The notes beneath the pieces were generated by a model. The model saw only the letters and a program-made list of their open reading frames with translations, was not told where the DNA came from and made no database searches. The position numbers were made by a program, and so were the translations under genes. From Cephalotrichum gorgonifer (lineage: Eukaryota > Ascomycota > Sordariomycetes > Microascales > Microascaceae): 64,000 bases of DNA. Position 1 is the first letter of the stretch, and every line of letters begins with the position of its first letter. The stretch spans positions 592,130 through 656,129 of the forward strand of contig ONZQ02000017.1 in assembly GCA_900312665.1 (NCBI GenBank), read 5' to 3'. Of this stretch, positions 54,206 to 64,000 are shown piece by piece.

Positions 54206-54967
54206 TCAATCTCGTAGGATACCATCCCCATAAATCCTTTCGTAAATCACACCGTTGACCAGGATCTCGATCTTGTCCACGTTCGCACATAGAAGCTCGC
54301 CGAATAGCGCATAGTGGAAGTTATGTCCCGCCATGAGTTGGAAGGACGCACGCATATCCCTGGCAATCTTATAGGCAGAGGTGTAGCGCGGGTTGGATAC
54401 ACCAGCAGGCGGCGCTTCAAACTCTGGCCACCCGTCGCTGCCTCTGAAGGTGGAATGGCCGAAAACATTCCGCCACCCGTCATCATATGGGACGTTAGGC
54501 ATATCTTGTGCCTCGATGTTTATGGTGATGGTGTCAACTGCGCACCACTTGTAGATTTCCTTTCGCTCTCCTCCCATATCGCCTGCCTCGGAGGTGTCGT
54601 AGCTGGGTCCTTCCTCTCTATCACATCCATCATTACTAACCGGAGAGGCAGCGTTGGAAGGGGCCCTGCCAGTGTCAAATACATCTAGGCTAGAACATGC
54701 CCGTAGGAGATAATGCGTGAAGAAGACCATAGTATTCCACGCCGTACGTACTGACCCATCCCCAGAACCGGGAAAGTGCGCATTCTGTAGCCATCCCGGG
54801 TTCATGCCGTCGGGTAGGTCGAAGGCACGGAAGTGGGCATGAACCGGTGGAAATCCACAGGTGTCAGCGGGGAAGCTTATTGGCTCAGGTAGCTCGAGAC
54901 CCAAGGTGGCACGTGATGCTGCGCCGAAACCCTTTTGGACGACTCTTACGCTCCACGGATGTACCAT
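54206..54967 (-). CDS. unknown 253-residue protein
   Basis: Intron-less frame with good protein-like composition throughout and no signal peptide or membrane helix. It has an N-terminal half rich in Pro/Phe/Gly (FPPVHAHFRAFDLPDGMNPG), an acidic middle, and a C-terminal half with regular hydrophobic spacing (RDMRASFQLMAGHNFHYALF, then CANVDKIEILVNGVIYERIY). I recognise no family. The frame covers 762 bp without stops in moderate-GC DNA and opposes the barrel gene convergently, which supports a real gene. Confidence 0.5.
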   Translation of the reverse strand: MVHPWSVRVVQKGFGAASRATLGLELPEPISFPADTCGFPPVHAHFRAFDLPDGMNPGWLQNAHFPGSGDGSVRTAWNTMVFFTHYLLRACSSLDVFDTGRAPSNAASPVSNDGCDREEGPSYDTSEAGDMGGERKEIYKWCAVDTITINIEAQDMPNVPYDDGWRNVFGHSTFRGSDGWPEFEAPPAGVSNPRYTSAYKIARDMRASFQLMAGHNFHYALFGELLCANVDKIEILVNGVIYERIYGDGILRD

Positions 54968-55338
54968 TTTTTCGTGCGAATCCTGACTAACCCAGGTGAT
55001 CCCGACGCTAATCTAGGTAGGCAGTATCCCGCCACCCATTGTCACACACCACGGATATGGACGATAGTGCACTGCCCTATGACAGCAGTGAGCCCGGTAT
55101 CCCGATATGGTCGAGGTGAACACTTAGCTCGAGATCCAACATGGTGGTGAAGGGGGAAGCCAACATGATGATGAAAGGCTAGATGAGAGAGCATTGGAGG
55201 GTCAATCTAACAGCTAGCCATGGCCCTTCTACAGTCTCTTTCAGCCATGTGAGCGTGTTCGGGCACTATAGAAGAACATGAACACCTATTATGAACATTG
55301 CACTACTGAAAACCCCGCAAATGAGCTGGAGTGGGTGG
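54968..55338. other. intergenic
   Basis: Nothing recognised. Confidence 0.35.
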
Positions 55339-56690
55339 TCAGTGATTGTCTGTTAAGTGACCGTAAAAATAGCTGCGCATGCTGAATTGCTTGGCCTTCA
55401 TATAAAAGGGGCAGACGAGGTACCCATCCGAATTCCATAAGCCTGCCTCCTCCAAAGGGCGACCGTTCTTCTTTAGGTAAGTAACAAGCTTATTGCGAAT
55501 CCTGTCTGGAATATCAAATGGCCATTTAGTCTGTTCGGCTGTATCTATGTTATTCGTACCTTCGGAAGCCAGCGCAGCAGCAGGGCTTAGCCTTGGCATT
55601 TCGAACGCCTGGCTGCTATCCTGGAAAGCGCCTGGATTAGGTCGCATGGAAACATTGGAATGTCACTAGCTAGTTGCGCTTAGTAACAGGGTGCGTGTAT
55701 TTCGGAGCAGCGGAGAAGGAATGCTTTCCCGGGTTGGATTATCCAGGGTTCTGTCGCACCCTAGGGTGTTGACTATATTCCGAGACATTGCAGCTTCTTC
55801 TCCTAGAGGGCGAATTGGAGGTAATGTGTAGGAGGTCCAGTGTATATGGGACGGGCTATGGTTACTTGTCACAGGCAAAATATTACGATGCCTGGGAGGC
55901 AAATTAGAGCCCTGGTTGTATGTCGGCCTATTTACCTGCATCGCTGAGCTACTCTGCGAATGAAAGCTAGGTAGCCAGTTGGGCGTGTCGTTTTGGATGG
56001 TGTGCTGGAATTGCGGAGGTGCAAACTGGGGGCATTAGCGCTGTACTTGTCGCTTGATAAGTCCTGGCGAAGAGATGGGTGAGCCTTAAGAGTGTGATCC
56101 CTCTCTGGCTGGGGTCGTGTAGCTTGTGTAAGCGTCATTTGAGTCGGCTGTGCATCCGACTCGGTTGTAAGGAGTTCCCCTTCTTGCCTGAGGCCGCCAC
56201 GTGCAATGGCTATCAGGTGGTTAGGGGAAAGGGGTTTGGGGGAAACGGGGAATGGCCTGCCGGGACAAGGCTGCTGTGTTGAAGATGTGACGGGAGCATC
56301 CAAGTTTGACTTCGTCATTGGTATCTCGTATGAGCGACTCTCCATGTCCGCCATGGAAGAGCTGCCTCCGGACACGACACCCGTAACAGGGCACTCGTTT
56401 GCTGGAGCAGCTTGTTGGTGTTCGGAACCGCGGCTTAGTTCCTGACCAAATGCCGGAGACGAAGCCTACGAGCTAGACGGCCTGCCGTATGGGTCGATGC
56501 GTTGTGCTGTCGATGCCTCGTGCGAGTCGCTCGTTGCGGTGGACACCATCGCTGGCATGGTATTGCGAAGCTGTCCGTGATTCAGTTCGGAAAGTTGGCT
56601 GTCGTCCGTCTCCACGTGTAAGGGTGAGTCTGTATGGCCAGAGTCCTGCCGTTCGCCGACATCTCGCATCTTAGCAAGTTATATATGCTG
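55339..56690 (-). pseudogene. unknown gene in pieces, interrupted at its 5' side by the LINE fragment
   Basis: Three minus-strand frames look like parts of one Ser/Pro-rich protein. 56690-55932 contains STATSDSHEAST and SKPPLSPNH-like low-complexity sequence (actual: PVSPKPLSPNHLIAIARGGL). 55941-55666 contains LPPIRPLGEEAAMSRNIVNT. 55647-55339 contains the best globular piece, WPFDIPDRIRNKLVTYLKKN followed by GRPLEEAGLWNSDGYLVCPF. Stops or shifts separate them. The upstream end runs directly into truncated LINE sequence near 56690. No family is recognised. It might be a spliced, still working gene whose introns I cannot place. Confidence 0.35.
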
Positions 56691-57850
56691 ACCGTCCCCG
56701 GTTCTGTGGCATCGTGCTCTGCGATTGCCACCTCCGGGGACTCGGCGATGTGGACGGGAGGCGGCACCCACCACGGCGGGACGACGTGCGGTTGGCGTTT
56801 TTCAAGTCGGTCAAGCTGTAAATTGTACTTGCGCTCTAGGATACTCGAGAACCGGTCAAGCGGGCTTTGCGCGTCGCATTCCGATGACCCCCCCCGAGAC
56901 TGCCATGTCGTCGTGTAAGGGGCTGGTCCTGATGCGCAGTGTAGCCTCCAGTGCCGTTTGCTCGAGTTGCTGTAGTACCGGGAGCAGGTGGGCTTCGACG
57001 TCCACGGCTACTCCTGCTGTCGTTCGGAACGCTCCGGTGATTATCTGGGCCGCTCGCCTCTGAACTCTCCTGATAGCGCTGATCATCGAGCTGCCCCTGC
57101 TTGTATATCCAGTGCCGGGGATGTGCCATGCAGAGCAACCGTATAGCATCTGAGGCACGATCGTAGTACGGTATACTTGCTGAAGGTTGACCAGTCCAGT
57201 GCCCCAAGTTGACGATGCCAAGGCGGACAAAGCCGACAGCCGCTTCGTGGCTGCCGCTTCGACCTTCTCGCGATGGTAGTCCCACCGGAGCTTGGTGTCC
57301 ATTTGAATCCCAAGGTAGCGACATGATGGGGACGCCTCGATCGTGGCGTTCGGCAGGCGGAGGGCGTGCGTGCTGTTCATTTTCGGGTCCCTTGTGAAGT
57401 GCACGAGCTCGTACTTCGCTGGTGCGAACTGGGAGCCGTGCTTCCTGGCCCATTCCTCAGCCTTACGGTGGATGCGCTTGAGTGTTTTGCAGTTGCGCTG
57501 GGCGGACGAGCCGACTGCTAGGGTCGACACGTCGTCGATGTACCCAACCGCCTCCGTTTCCTCTGTCTTGCAGGCCTCGATCAGGTCCGCGTTATAGAAC
57601 AAATAGAGGATCGGCGAGATACGAGATCCTTGCGGGATGCCGGTCTCGATAGATCTCGAAGGGGCTGTGTACTCCTGTAGTTTAAGGGTGGTGGATCGGC
57701 CGCTAAGGAAAGAAGCGACCCAGGAGGTTATGTTCTGGCTGACTCGACGCTTTCGAAGGTTATGGAGTAGCCGTTCTCGCGAGACATTGTCGTATGCTTC
57801 TGATACATCGAGCAGTAGCAGGGAGGCAACCTTGCCCTCTGCCCATGCCT
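56690..57850 (-). mobile_element. truncated LINE copy (reverse transcriptase to RNase H)
   Basis: The minus strand carries sequence closely matching the reverse transcriptase part of the 38.1-44.5 kb LINE. It starts at [10 protein letters not shown] (57845) and passes through [52 protein letters not shown] and [12 protein letters not shown] to [14 protein letters not shown] just before the RNase H. Both ends are cut, and a frameshift and stops are present near 56860. It is on the opposite strand to the long copy. Confidence 0.88.
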
Positions 57851-58196
57851 AAAAGTCATGTGCCATTCTTGACTAACCTCTTCCTCCCTCTCTTACAACA
57901 TGTATTCTGGCCCTTCCTATTTCGTATTGATGGATTGGTGCGTGAATATTGTTGCCTGGTAAAGTCGGCTTTTACACAAATTAGGAAAGCATTGCGCCCT
58001 AAATCTGTAGGTAGCCGCAGTGGATACGAAATACGGACTCCTTGAGCTCTCTTACTGGAGGGATGCAAGTAATGTTTACAAATACTCTCTGACTTCGCTC
58101 GCGTTACGTTATAATACACACCATGTTTTAGCTCCTGCTATGTCCAAAGGACACAATCTAAGACACAGACCGACTCTTCCTTCGTCAACGACCGCG
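57851..58196. other. intergenic, promoter of the barrel-domain gene
   Basis: No gene. A TATAATA element lies at about 58110 upstream of ATG 58197. Confidence 0.4.
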
Positions 58197-58827
58197 ATGG
58201 CAAGCACAGAGGTTGCGATTTTACAATTAAAGCCCAGAGCCACCGCTTCGGACTTGCTCGTCCATAATCAGCTGGAGAGAGTTCGAGGGCTACTGGAGCC
58301 CCAAGGTGATAGCCAATGATTTTTTTTACTGGTATCAGCAGACTGAGGACCCGAGCTATCTTTACATCATACGAGAATGCAGTCCTTCACCTGGCGAGGA
58401 GGGATACATCACCGCGCTCGTATCCCGCGAGACACTTTCAGAGATACTGGGAATCCATTTCGAGCTCTCGAGGACACACACCTACCATATTGACCTCCCA
58501 ACAGGAGCCATCCCCACCGATACACCCCTTATCAGTATCGGCCATCATAAGGTACCTTGGGAAAACAAAGAGGTCTTCGAGAAGAAGTTCGCTGATACCC
58601 GGCACTTGATGGACGAGTACGTGACAAGGGAGCGGAAAGGTGCGGGCGGCTGGCGGATCGACGGGGTAGACGAGAGCCAGGGTGTGTTTGTGTTATTCAT
58701 TGGGTGGGAGAGCTGGGAGCAGCATTTCAACTTTGTCAAGACCGAGGTTTTCGTGGAGTATGGGAAGATTCTGTGGCTATTGAGCGGATACGAATCAAGA
58801 CATGCCAAGCTGATGGAGATGGAATGA
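58197..58827 (+). pseudogene. dimeric alpha-beta-barrel (ABM/stress-response type) protein, stop and frameshift at a T run
   Basis: ATG 58197 opens STEVAILQLKPRATASDLLV and NQLERVRGLLEPQG, the first beta-strand and helix of the dimeric alpha-beta-barrel fold. It then meets TGA at 58317-58319. The rest of the protein (FYWYQQTEDPSYLYIIREC through GGWRIDGVDESQGVFVLFIG and WESWEQHFNFVKTE, ending at 58827) continues in the next frame directly after a run of eight T. One extra or missing T plus the TGA would explain both breaks. If 58306 is used as start, a 173-residue protein lacking strand one would be made. The family includes small monooxygenase-like and stress-responsive proteins. The substrate is unknown. 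Confidence 0.55.
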
Positions 58828-59220
58828 ATGAATAGCTCCCTGCCTGATGTCGGCGGTTGCTAGAGTCTCGCTCGAGCTCCACTATTCATTAATATAAACA
58901 TTGACTGGACGGTACCTCTGTCCACTACCTGGGCTCCCATCGTCCTTCAATCTGTGCCGTGGCTGGATCGAGTTGTCAGGAAGGGCGGATTGTGGGAGAA
59001 TGATCTCGCGTAGGTGTTACTTCGGCTCGGAGTTGTGCTGGTCGGGACCAGTTCCCCCGCTGTTTGCCGTGCTAAGTTCTTGAATAAGTTCTTGAATATA
59101 TCTCTTTTCTTTTTGTGGCTGTTGCGTGTCGGGAAGAAGCTGACCATTCCTTTTCACTCCCGACCCCCCCGATCATCCTACCCCTCTGTCATCCCTGTTG
59201 TATAACCTTGAGATCCCAAG
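58828..59220. other. intergenic
   Basis: Nothing recognised. Confidence 0.35.
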
Positions 59221-59640
59221 GTGCGGGCGAGAAATAAAACCAATCTCGCTTATCCTCGCGCCGCTACCGCCTGGATAACGCCTCTGATCGACTCGGAGTG
59301 GGAAGCCGTGAGGGAGCCGATGCTCTCGCATTCGGTCTTCTGCCGGGTCAACCCGCTAGGGCAAACTTCATCCAATGGGTGCTTGAATTCTCCAGGCAGA
59401 TCTGGCCGTCCTACTTCAACTACAGCCGCCCTCGTAGTAGCGGCCGGCCCTTGGACGCGTTATCTCCCCACCTTTCTCGGGATCCAACGCTCGCCCCTCT
59501 ATTTATCGCTGCTGCCTTTGGATTATCCGAACTGTTCAGAGAGTTTACATCTAAGCCTAAGGGGTTCGTGTCGAGCTCCCAATTGTCTATGGTACTCCAC
59601 AGCGCCTTGCTAGGCCCTTCGGCTATAGGAAAAACCTCAG
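59221..59640 (+). pseudogene. NLR relic, region leading into ankyrin repeats
   Basis: Two plus-strand frames overlap. The one from 59298 reads QWVLEFSRQIWPSYFNYSRP, SSGRPLDALSPHLSRDPTLA, then PLFIAAAFGLSELFREFTSK. The last part has the ankyrin-like PL.IAA.FG...L pattern that follows the NACHT module in fungal NLRs. Upstream, 59221-59297 in another frame (YPRAATAWITPLIDSEWEAV) may belong to the same gene. NACHT motifs are absent. Right-hand sequence up to 59936 stays open but loses similarity and runs into repeat B. Confidence 0.5.
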
Positions 59641-59906
59641 CGCTCTCCACTTGGAAACGCATCGACGAACCGCCTCACAGTATCGCACAGGTCGATACGA
59701 TACATGCTATACTGAAGGAAGGCTTTGGCTCTCACAACAGCCGGTTTGTGACCGACGCTTCCCAACCGGCGCCTCCGGACTATATGGCTTTCTGCACTCA
59801 TCGGCCCCGGGTTCCTCCTCTCTCCATCACGGTTTTTCCAGGCAGGCGCAAAGTTCAGCCAAGGGCCCAGACCAGATTCGAGGATACGTTAACGTCGTTT
59901 GGACCT

Positions 59907-60048
59907 TTTGCTTTTGTGCAGGTGCAAGAGTGCTAGCAAGATTGCTGCGGGACCGACCCGCCCCGATCCCTATTTACATATGAGTCATCCCCTGTTGGGT
60001 GCCTTGCCCCTAAGCACCTGATTGTGTCTACTTGCAGATCACGTGATC
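59907..60048. repeat. dispersed inverted repeat B, right copy
   Basis: Reverse orientation of 21560-21680 with an extra block of about 17 nt (ccttgcccctaagcacctga region) and a few added bases. Retains the palindrome gatcacgtgatc at 60037-60048. Confidence 0.82.
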
Positions 60049-60305
60049 CAGATGATCGAACTAGAAACCAATGCCAACATGACACCGCCCAGCCCTCCCA
60101 CAATTATCTGCAACCAAGATGATGTCATCACTCCGTCTCCTTCACCTTGATGAACGGCGAGAAGGGCGTGGCGTGCTTTCTAGCCTGCGAACAACAGCAC
60201 AGTGGGCAGCGTGAAGTGGCTTGATCATATTGGTCTCTCCCAGGTGTGACGCTGCTCCTCGAGCCCTTTCTGCAATCCTTAGCGAGCCTCTTAATGAGAC
60301 TTCCT
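60049..60305. other. 3' flank of the sulfatase gene
   Basis: Short spacer without recognisable features. Confidence 0.4.
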
Positions 60306-62317
60306 TTATGAACTTTCTCGTACCTCGACCAAGTCGAGAAATTGGCGCAGAACCTCGGTTCGTCCCTCCTGTTTCCCAACGTCAAGTCGCTTGCTAAGTA
60401 GTAAATCCAACAATTCAGCGCGAGTTAACCCCATTTCCAGGTCAGCACGGCCCTCGGCGGAGTGACGTTGGATTTCAGGCCGGAGCAGGCGGGGGATTAG
60501 CACGCCGTTGCTCACAATCAACCGCCACTTCTGCTTCTCGTCTGTAACATTGATATCGATCTTGAAAGACGCTTCCCCAGCTCTCTCACCATCCAGCTGA
60601 ACGGAAAGGATATCAAACCATTGACTGACGGACATGTTCATTCCAAGGGGCGCAGTCCAACTGGAAACCATGCCGACCTTGCTTCCAGTTCTCAGTTCCT
60701 GTGCTCCCGTCAAATAGAAGTTGCGCCACGGCGCGTTCTCCGCCCCAAATCCGAGCTGCTCGTAGACACCAGCTAGGAGGAGCCTCGCCCTGGAACCGCT
60801 ATTGCCCTCGTCAGCGGCGACAGCATGCGCCAGCAATGTGACTGCAAACCTGTTGTCGCCTTTGGTGATGAATTGCTCGGCTCGGTCGCAGAGGGCATCG
60901 ACGCCTCCCAGTGTCTCGAGGTATCTTCGTCCCTCCTCTGCCGGAGGGTATTGCCACAGATGAGCAGGGTTGCCGTCAAACCAGGTCATGTACTTCTGGT
61001 AAATTCCCTATTCCCACCAACGTGTGTCAGTAATGCCGGTCATTAGTCATTTGATTTTACGGCCCTCTTACCTTGACATTATGGCTCACAGAGCCGTAGA
61101 AACCTCGACAGTGCCATGCCCGCGAGATACCCGACGGCAACTGAAGCTTTTCGGCGATTTCTATCCCAGTCATGCCTGGATAAAGTAAGGCTTGGCGCTT
61201 CAGCGTAAGGAGCGTGGAAGAAATACCTTGATTCATCATACGCACAGTCTGGTCGTGGAGAAAGCCGTATAGGTCTCGTTGCTCTGATAGCCTGGCGGTG
61301 AGTTCTTCCTGACCCCACTTCGGCCAGTTGTGGCTGCAAAAGAGCACGTCGGAGTCTCTCGCAAATAGTTCGATGGCGTCGTCAAGGTACCTCGACCAAG
61401 CTCTGGCATCCCTTACTTCTGCACCTCGAAGTGTGACCTATTTCATTCAGCTAGGAGACATCGCAGGCGTTTGAGGGTGGCAAATGCCCAAATGACCTTG
61501 TACTCACAATGTTATGCAGACAGTTCGTCGCAAGTTCGGGGATGCATAGTGCGCTGAAATCAGGGAAGTGAAAGTTCATTTCCGCAGGTGCTTCTGTCCC
61601 TGGCACCATCTGAAAAACAATACGCACCCCGTCAACCACCCGCTCTTCCCCGGTCTCCTTGATCAGGATATTAGGGGAAATAAATGATGTCGAACCCGTG
61701 CTAGTACCCATGCCTAGTCCCACTCCAAGCTGTCCCCTAGGGCCACAAGGGATTGCGGTGCCGTACATGAAAGCAGCTCGCTTCATCATGGCAGGGCCGG
61801 CAAGGACGTTCTCGCTCAACGCAGCTTCGATAAAACCGTCCGGCGCAATGATCGGGATCGACGCGGCCTCACCTTCTGGTATGATACCTCCCGCACCCAT
61901 GTAGTGGTCCCCATGCGGATGAGAGAAGATCAACCCTGACACCGGCCTGTCCTTACCGCGGTGGGAACGGTAGAGGCCCAGCGCCGCCGCAGCAGTTTCG
62001 CAGGATATGAGCGGATCAATGACGATAATACCCTTTTCGCCCTCGATGATGGTCAGGTTGGAGATGTCCAGAGCCCTCACCTGGTAGATTCCAGGTTTCA
62101 CCTCAAATAGCCCTTGCTTTGTGTTCAACTGAGCTTGCCTCCACAGATGTTTGTTGACGGTTGGCGGGCATTCTCCCTGTACAAACGAGTATGCATCAAT
62201 ATCCCACACTACCTCACCGTCGGCGTTCTTGACGATGCCAGGGGTCAGGGCGCGCAAGAAGCCCCTTTCAGCATCGCGGTAGTCTCCCCTGTCGTTGAAA
62301 CTCGGCGCGAACGACAT
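60306..62317 (-). CDS. alkyl sulfatase-type metallo-beta-lactamase (SdsA1/Bds1 family)
   Basis: Four exons, 61508-62317, 61227-61437, 61072-61175 and 60306-61007. Introns of 70, 51 and 64 nt have GTGAGT, GTATTT and GTAAGA donors and all phases match, giving 608 residues. The N-terminal two thirds are a metallo-beta-lactamase domain with the zinc motif SHPHGDHYMGAGG (His133, His135, Asp137, His138), EMNFHFPDFSALC, TNCLHNIVTLRGAEVRDA and a second His region VLFCSHNWPKWG. A helical dimerisation part follows (SEQRDLYGFLHDQTVRMMNQ, GFYGSVSHNVK and YMTWFDGNPAHLWQYPP), then an SCP2-like C-terminal domain (YLTGAQELRTG and SVQLDGERAGEASFKIDINV). Relatives cleave primary or secondary alkyl sulfates such as SDS to alcohol and sulfate. 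No signal peptide, so the enzyme is probably intracellular. Gene structure and all motifs appear intact. Confidence 0.9.
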
Positions 62318-63313
62318 AACGATTTGAAGTCTCTCTTATTGATAGCTGACGTTAGATAGCATTCGATAAATTCCATAGAACGCTGAACATACCCTAAATA
62401 TGTGTGATGGTGTCGCCAACCGTGCCAACCGTGTTTTTCGAACTCGTTTCTATGACCTAATAAGCTAAGGCACCATGAAAAGCAGCGACGGGAAGTTTGG
62501 TGACGATGTTTTGCGCTATTTGTAGTAAATATAAAAAAGCCGAATATCATATGACGCACGAGCTATAGAGCTTATTCCGGGTATTAAACGCTGGCGCCCT
62601 GGGCTCCTTGATCGCCACTCCAGTTGGTTCTCGTTCGCAACGCCCAGGTATCCCTACTAGTAGATAGGCAAACTATGTGAAGTCCTGCCTACTCTGCCAG
62701 ACTGGTGATTTAGCGTCACGGATCACACCGAACACACATCGGTGGGGTTCAGGAGACTCACATGGTAGTTCCCAGAGGCGCCACAGCTTAGAAGGAACTG
62801 GGAAAAGGCACGCTACTACTATCACGCAAACCTCCTCACGATCATACGAGTCTCAGACCAACCAGGGAGATCCTCCTACCCCTAGAAACCGGGAACAGAA
62901 GAAAATAGGATGTACCAATATAGGAAAGCGCCCTAACGGAAATACCTCGTAGTGAATCTACGACCTAACCCACAGACGGACCATTAACAGAAGAAGAAAC
63001 CATAGAAGAAAGGTAAGTACTTTTAACTATGGAAAAGAAAGGCATTTGCACACGAATGCAGAGGACTGAAGAATAGAAGCCCTTCCAGCCCATCCCCGAA
63101 ACTCGATAGTTCGCGGGAACCCAGGAGCTAGAGACCAGGCAAATTGCAGCAAGCTAGGAGGGCCACAACAGTCTGTTCTAGGCCGTATGCTTCGACGATA
63201 ACTGTCGAGCATACCTAGACTGGAAGGAGGGAAGTGGCTCGTTCCTAACACTATTGCGGCATCCTTCGATTATAACGATCCCCTCAATAGAAGTCTGGGT
63301 GGGCTGAGCCTGG
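62318..63313. other. intergenic
   Basis: Promoter side of the sulfatase gene, then about 0.8 kb of unrecognised sequence. A 91-codon polar frame at 62677-62952 (RRHSLEGTGKRHATTITQTS) has no recognisable domain. Confidence 0.35.
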
Positions 63314-63844
63314 GATGATTATAGCGCTTATGGGAGTCTCTGGCGCCGGAAAAACCACATTGTTGAACGTTCTAGCTAGCATCTGGCATAGAGATCTCCA
63401 GCTGGCATGATACAAGGCATATTCTGAACCCCTCGGTCTTTCGTTTTCGTCCTTCGGTTATGTTCAATAACAATATGTCCACCGTCCTATGGCAAAGGTG
63501 AGTCGTTGCTTGCCGTTCGACCCTCTCTTTTACTCGTCCCGGTTGTGCCGACGTCTGGCCTTGATGGGCAGTCGTCATTTTGCCATCATGTCATTACTAA
63601 GACGACTTGCCAGCCGATCCGAGCGCCGTGCCTGAAAAAAGGAGGCAGGACTGTGTACTTTGGCGAGGTTGGTTGCCGATCTGAGGTGGTTCTCCGATAC
63701 TTCGGACAATATGATGCAAGGAAATGTCATGACGAAGGGAGCCCAGCTGGAGCTGTGAGGGGCGACAGAACGGAAATCGTGTATTTTAGCCTGGAAGGGA
63801 GAGGGAGCCCCACCTCCTTAGAAAAACATCATCATCAGCGGTAA
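63314..63844 (+). pseudogene. PDR-type ABC transporter relic (second nucleotide-binding domain)
   Basis: The plus strand shows a Walker A in fungal PDR style, [20 protein letters not shown], near 63317-63380. After stops and frame changes come a piece of the D-loop (PTSGLDGQSSF near 63550) and the post-NBD segment KKGGRTVYFGEVG (about 63640-63675) and SEVVLRYFGQYDARKC. Signature, Walker B and H-loop sections are missing or scrambled, and no membrane domains are present. Intact relatives export xenobiotics at the plasma membrane. The relic may have continued past the window but nothing recognisable follows 63844. Confidence 0.72.
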
Positions 63845-64000
63845 CGAATTGAGACACGTCTGGTCACAAATTGGGTGCGGCGCCGTCTCCATCGTCTAAT
63901 GTGTGATCCCCATCTTTAAATTTGTTTTGACATCATCCCTGTCTCCTGTAAACGGTGACACAGCGGAGTACGTCATCGATGTAGTGTCGAGTTCCAGCAA
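63845..64000. other. right edge, nothing recognised
   Basis: Short unannotated end. Confidence 0.3.

Overview
The window looks like accessory, repeat-rich genomic DNA of a filamentous ascomycete, probably Eurotiomycetes (Aspergillus/Penicillium-like). Reasons: short spliceosomal introns (GTAAGT or GTATGT donors, CTRAC branch points, YAG acceptors), a velvet-domain protein, fungal NACHT/WD40 NLR families, fungal-type GH32 enzymes and a Tad/I-type LINE with RNase H. No tRNA, rRNA, CRISPR or prokaryotic operon structure was found. All identifications come from reading translations by eye; no database search was run.

Layout. 1-12.5 kb: the 5' part of an SREBP-type bHLH regulator running off the left edge, a small conserved-looking protein, a broken NACHT gene preceded by a perfect 17-bp hairpin, a divergent velvet gene, and a cysteine-containing single-pass membrane protein. 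12.5-24 kb: a WD40 tail and a mid-NACHT scrap from NLR genes, a small secreted four-cysteine protein, a nuclear-looking unknown, a 48-bp tandem repeat open on both strands, and a secreted cysteine-rich protein with a CDP-diacylglycerol hydrolase-like HIT domain. 24-29.2 kb: repeat debris and a possible solo LTR. 29.3-37.3 kb: a glutathione S-transferase pseudogene and two divergent GH32 fructanase genes of different subtypes. The second lies between 280-bp inverted repeats. 38.1-44.5 kb: a nearly complete LINE killed by point stops, followed by (CTA)n. 44.7-50.7 kb: the second copy of an about 0.9-kb inverted repeat, a JmjC pseudogene and a four-exon gene. 51.5-64 kb: an NWD-type NLR head, an intron-less GH18-like barrel protein of bacterial appearance, an unknown gene, a truncated second LINE copy, a broken alpha-beta-barrel gene, an NLR ankyrin-region relic, an intact alkyl-sulfatase-type metallo-beta-lactamase, and a PDR ABC-transporter relic.

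How the parts fit. The intact genes are mostly outward-facing: fructan hydrolysis, a secreted HIT enzyme, alkyl sulfate breakdown and a small secreted protein. Two regulators (bHLH, velvet) lie on the left. They sit among dead NLRs and transposon remains. The LINE and the JmjC relic carry in-frame stops without frameshifts over hundreds of codons, consistent with RIP-like C-to-T mutation. Four families of inverted dispersed repeats have evidently shaped the region by rearrangement.
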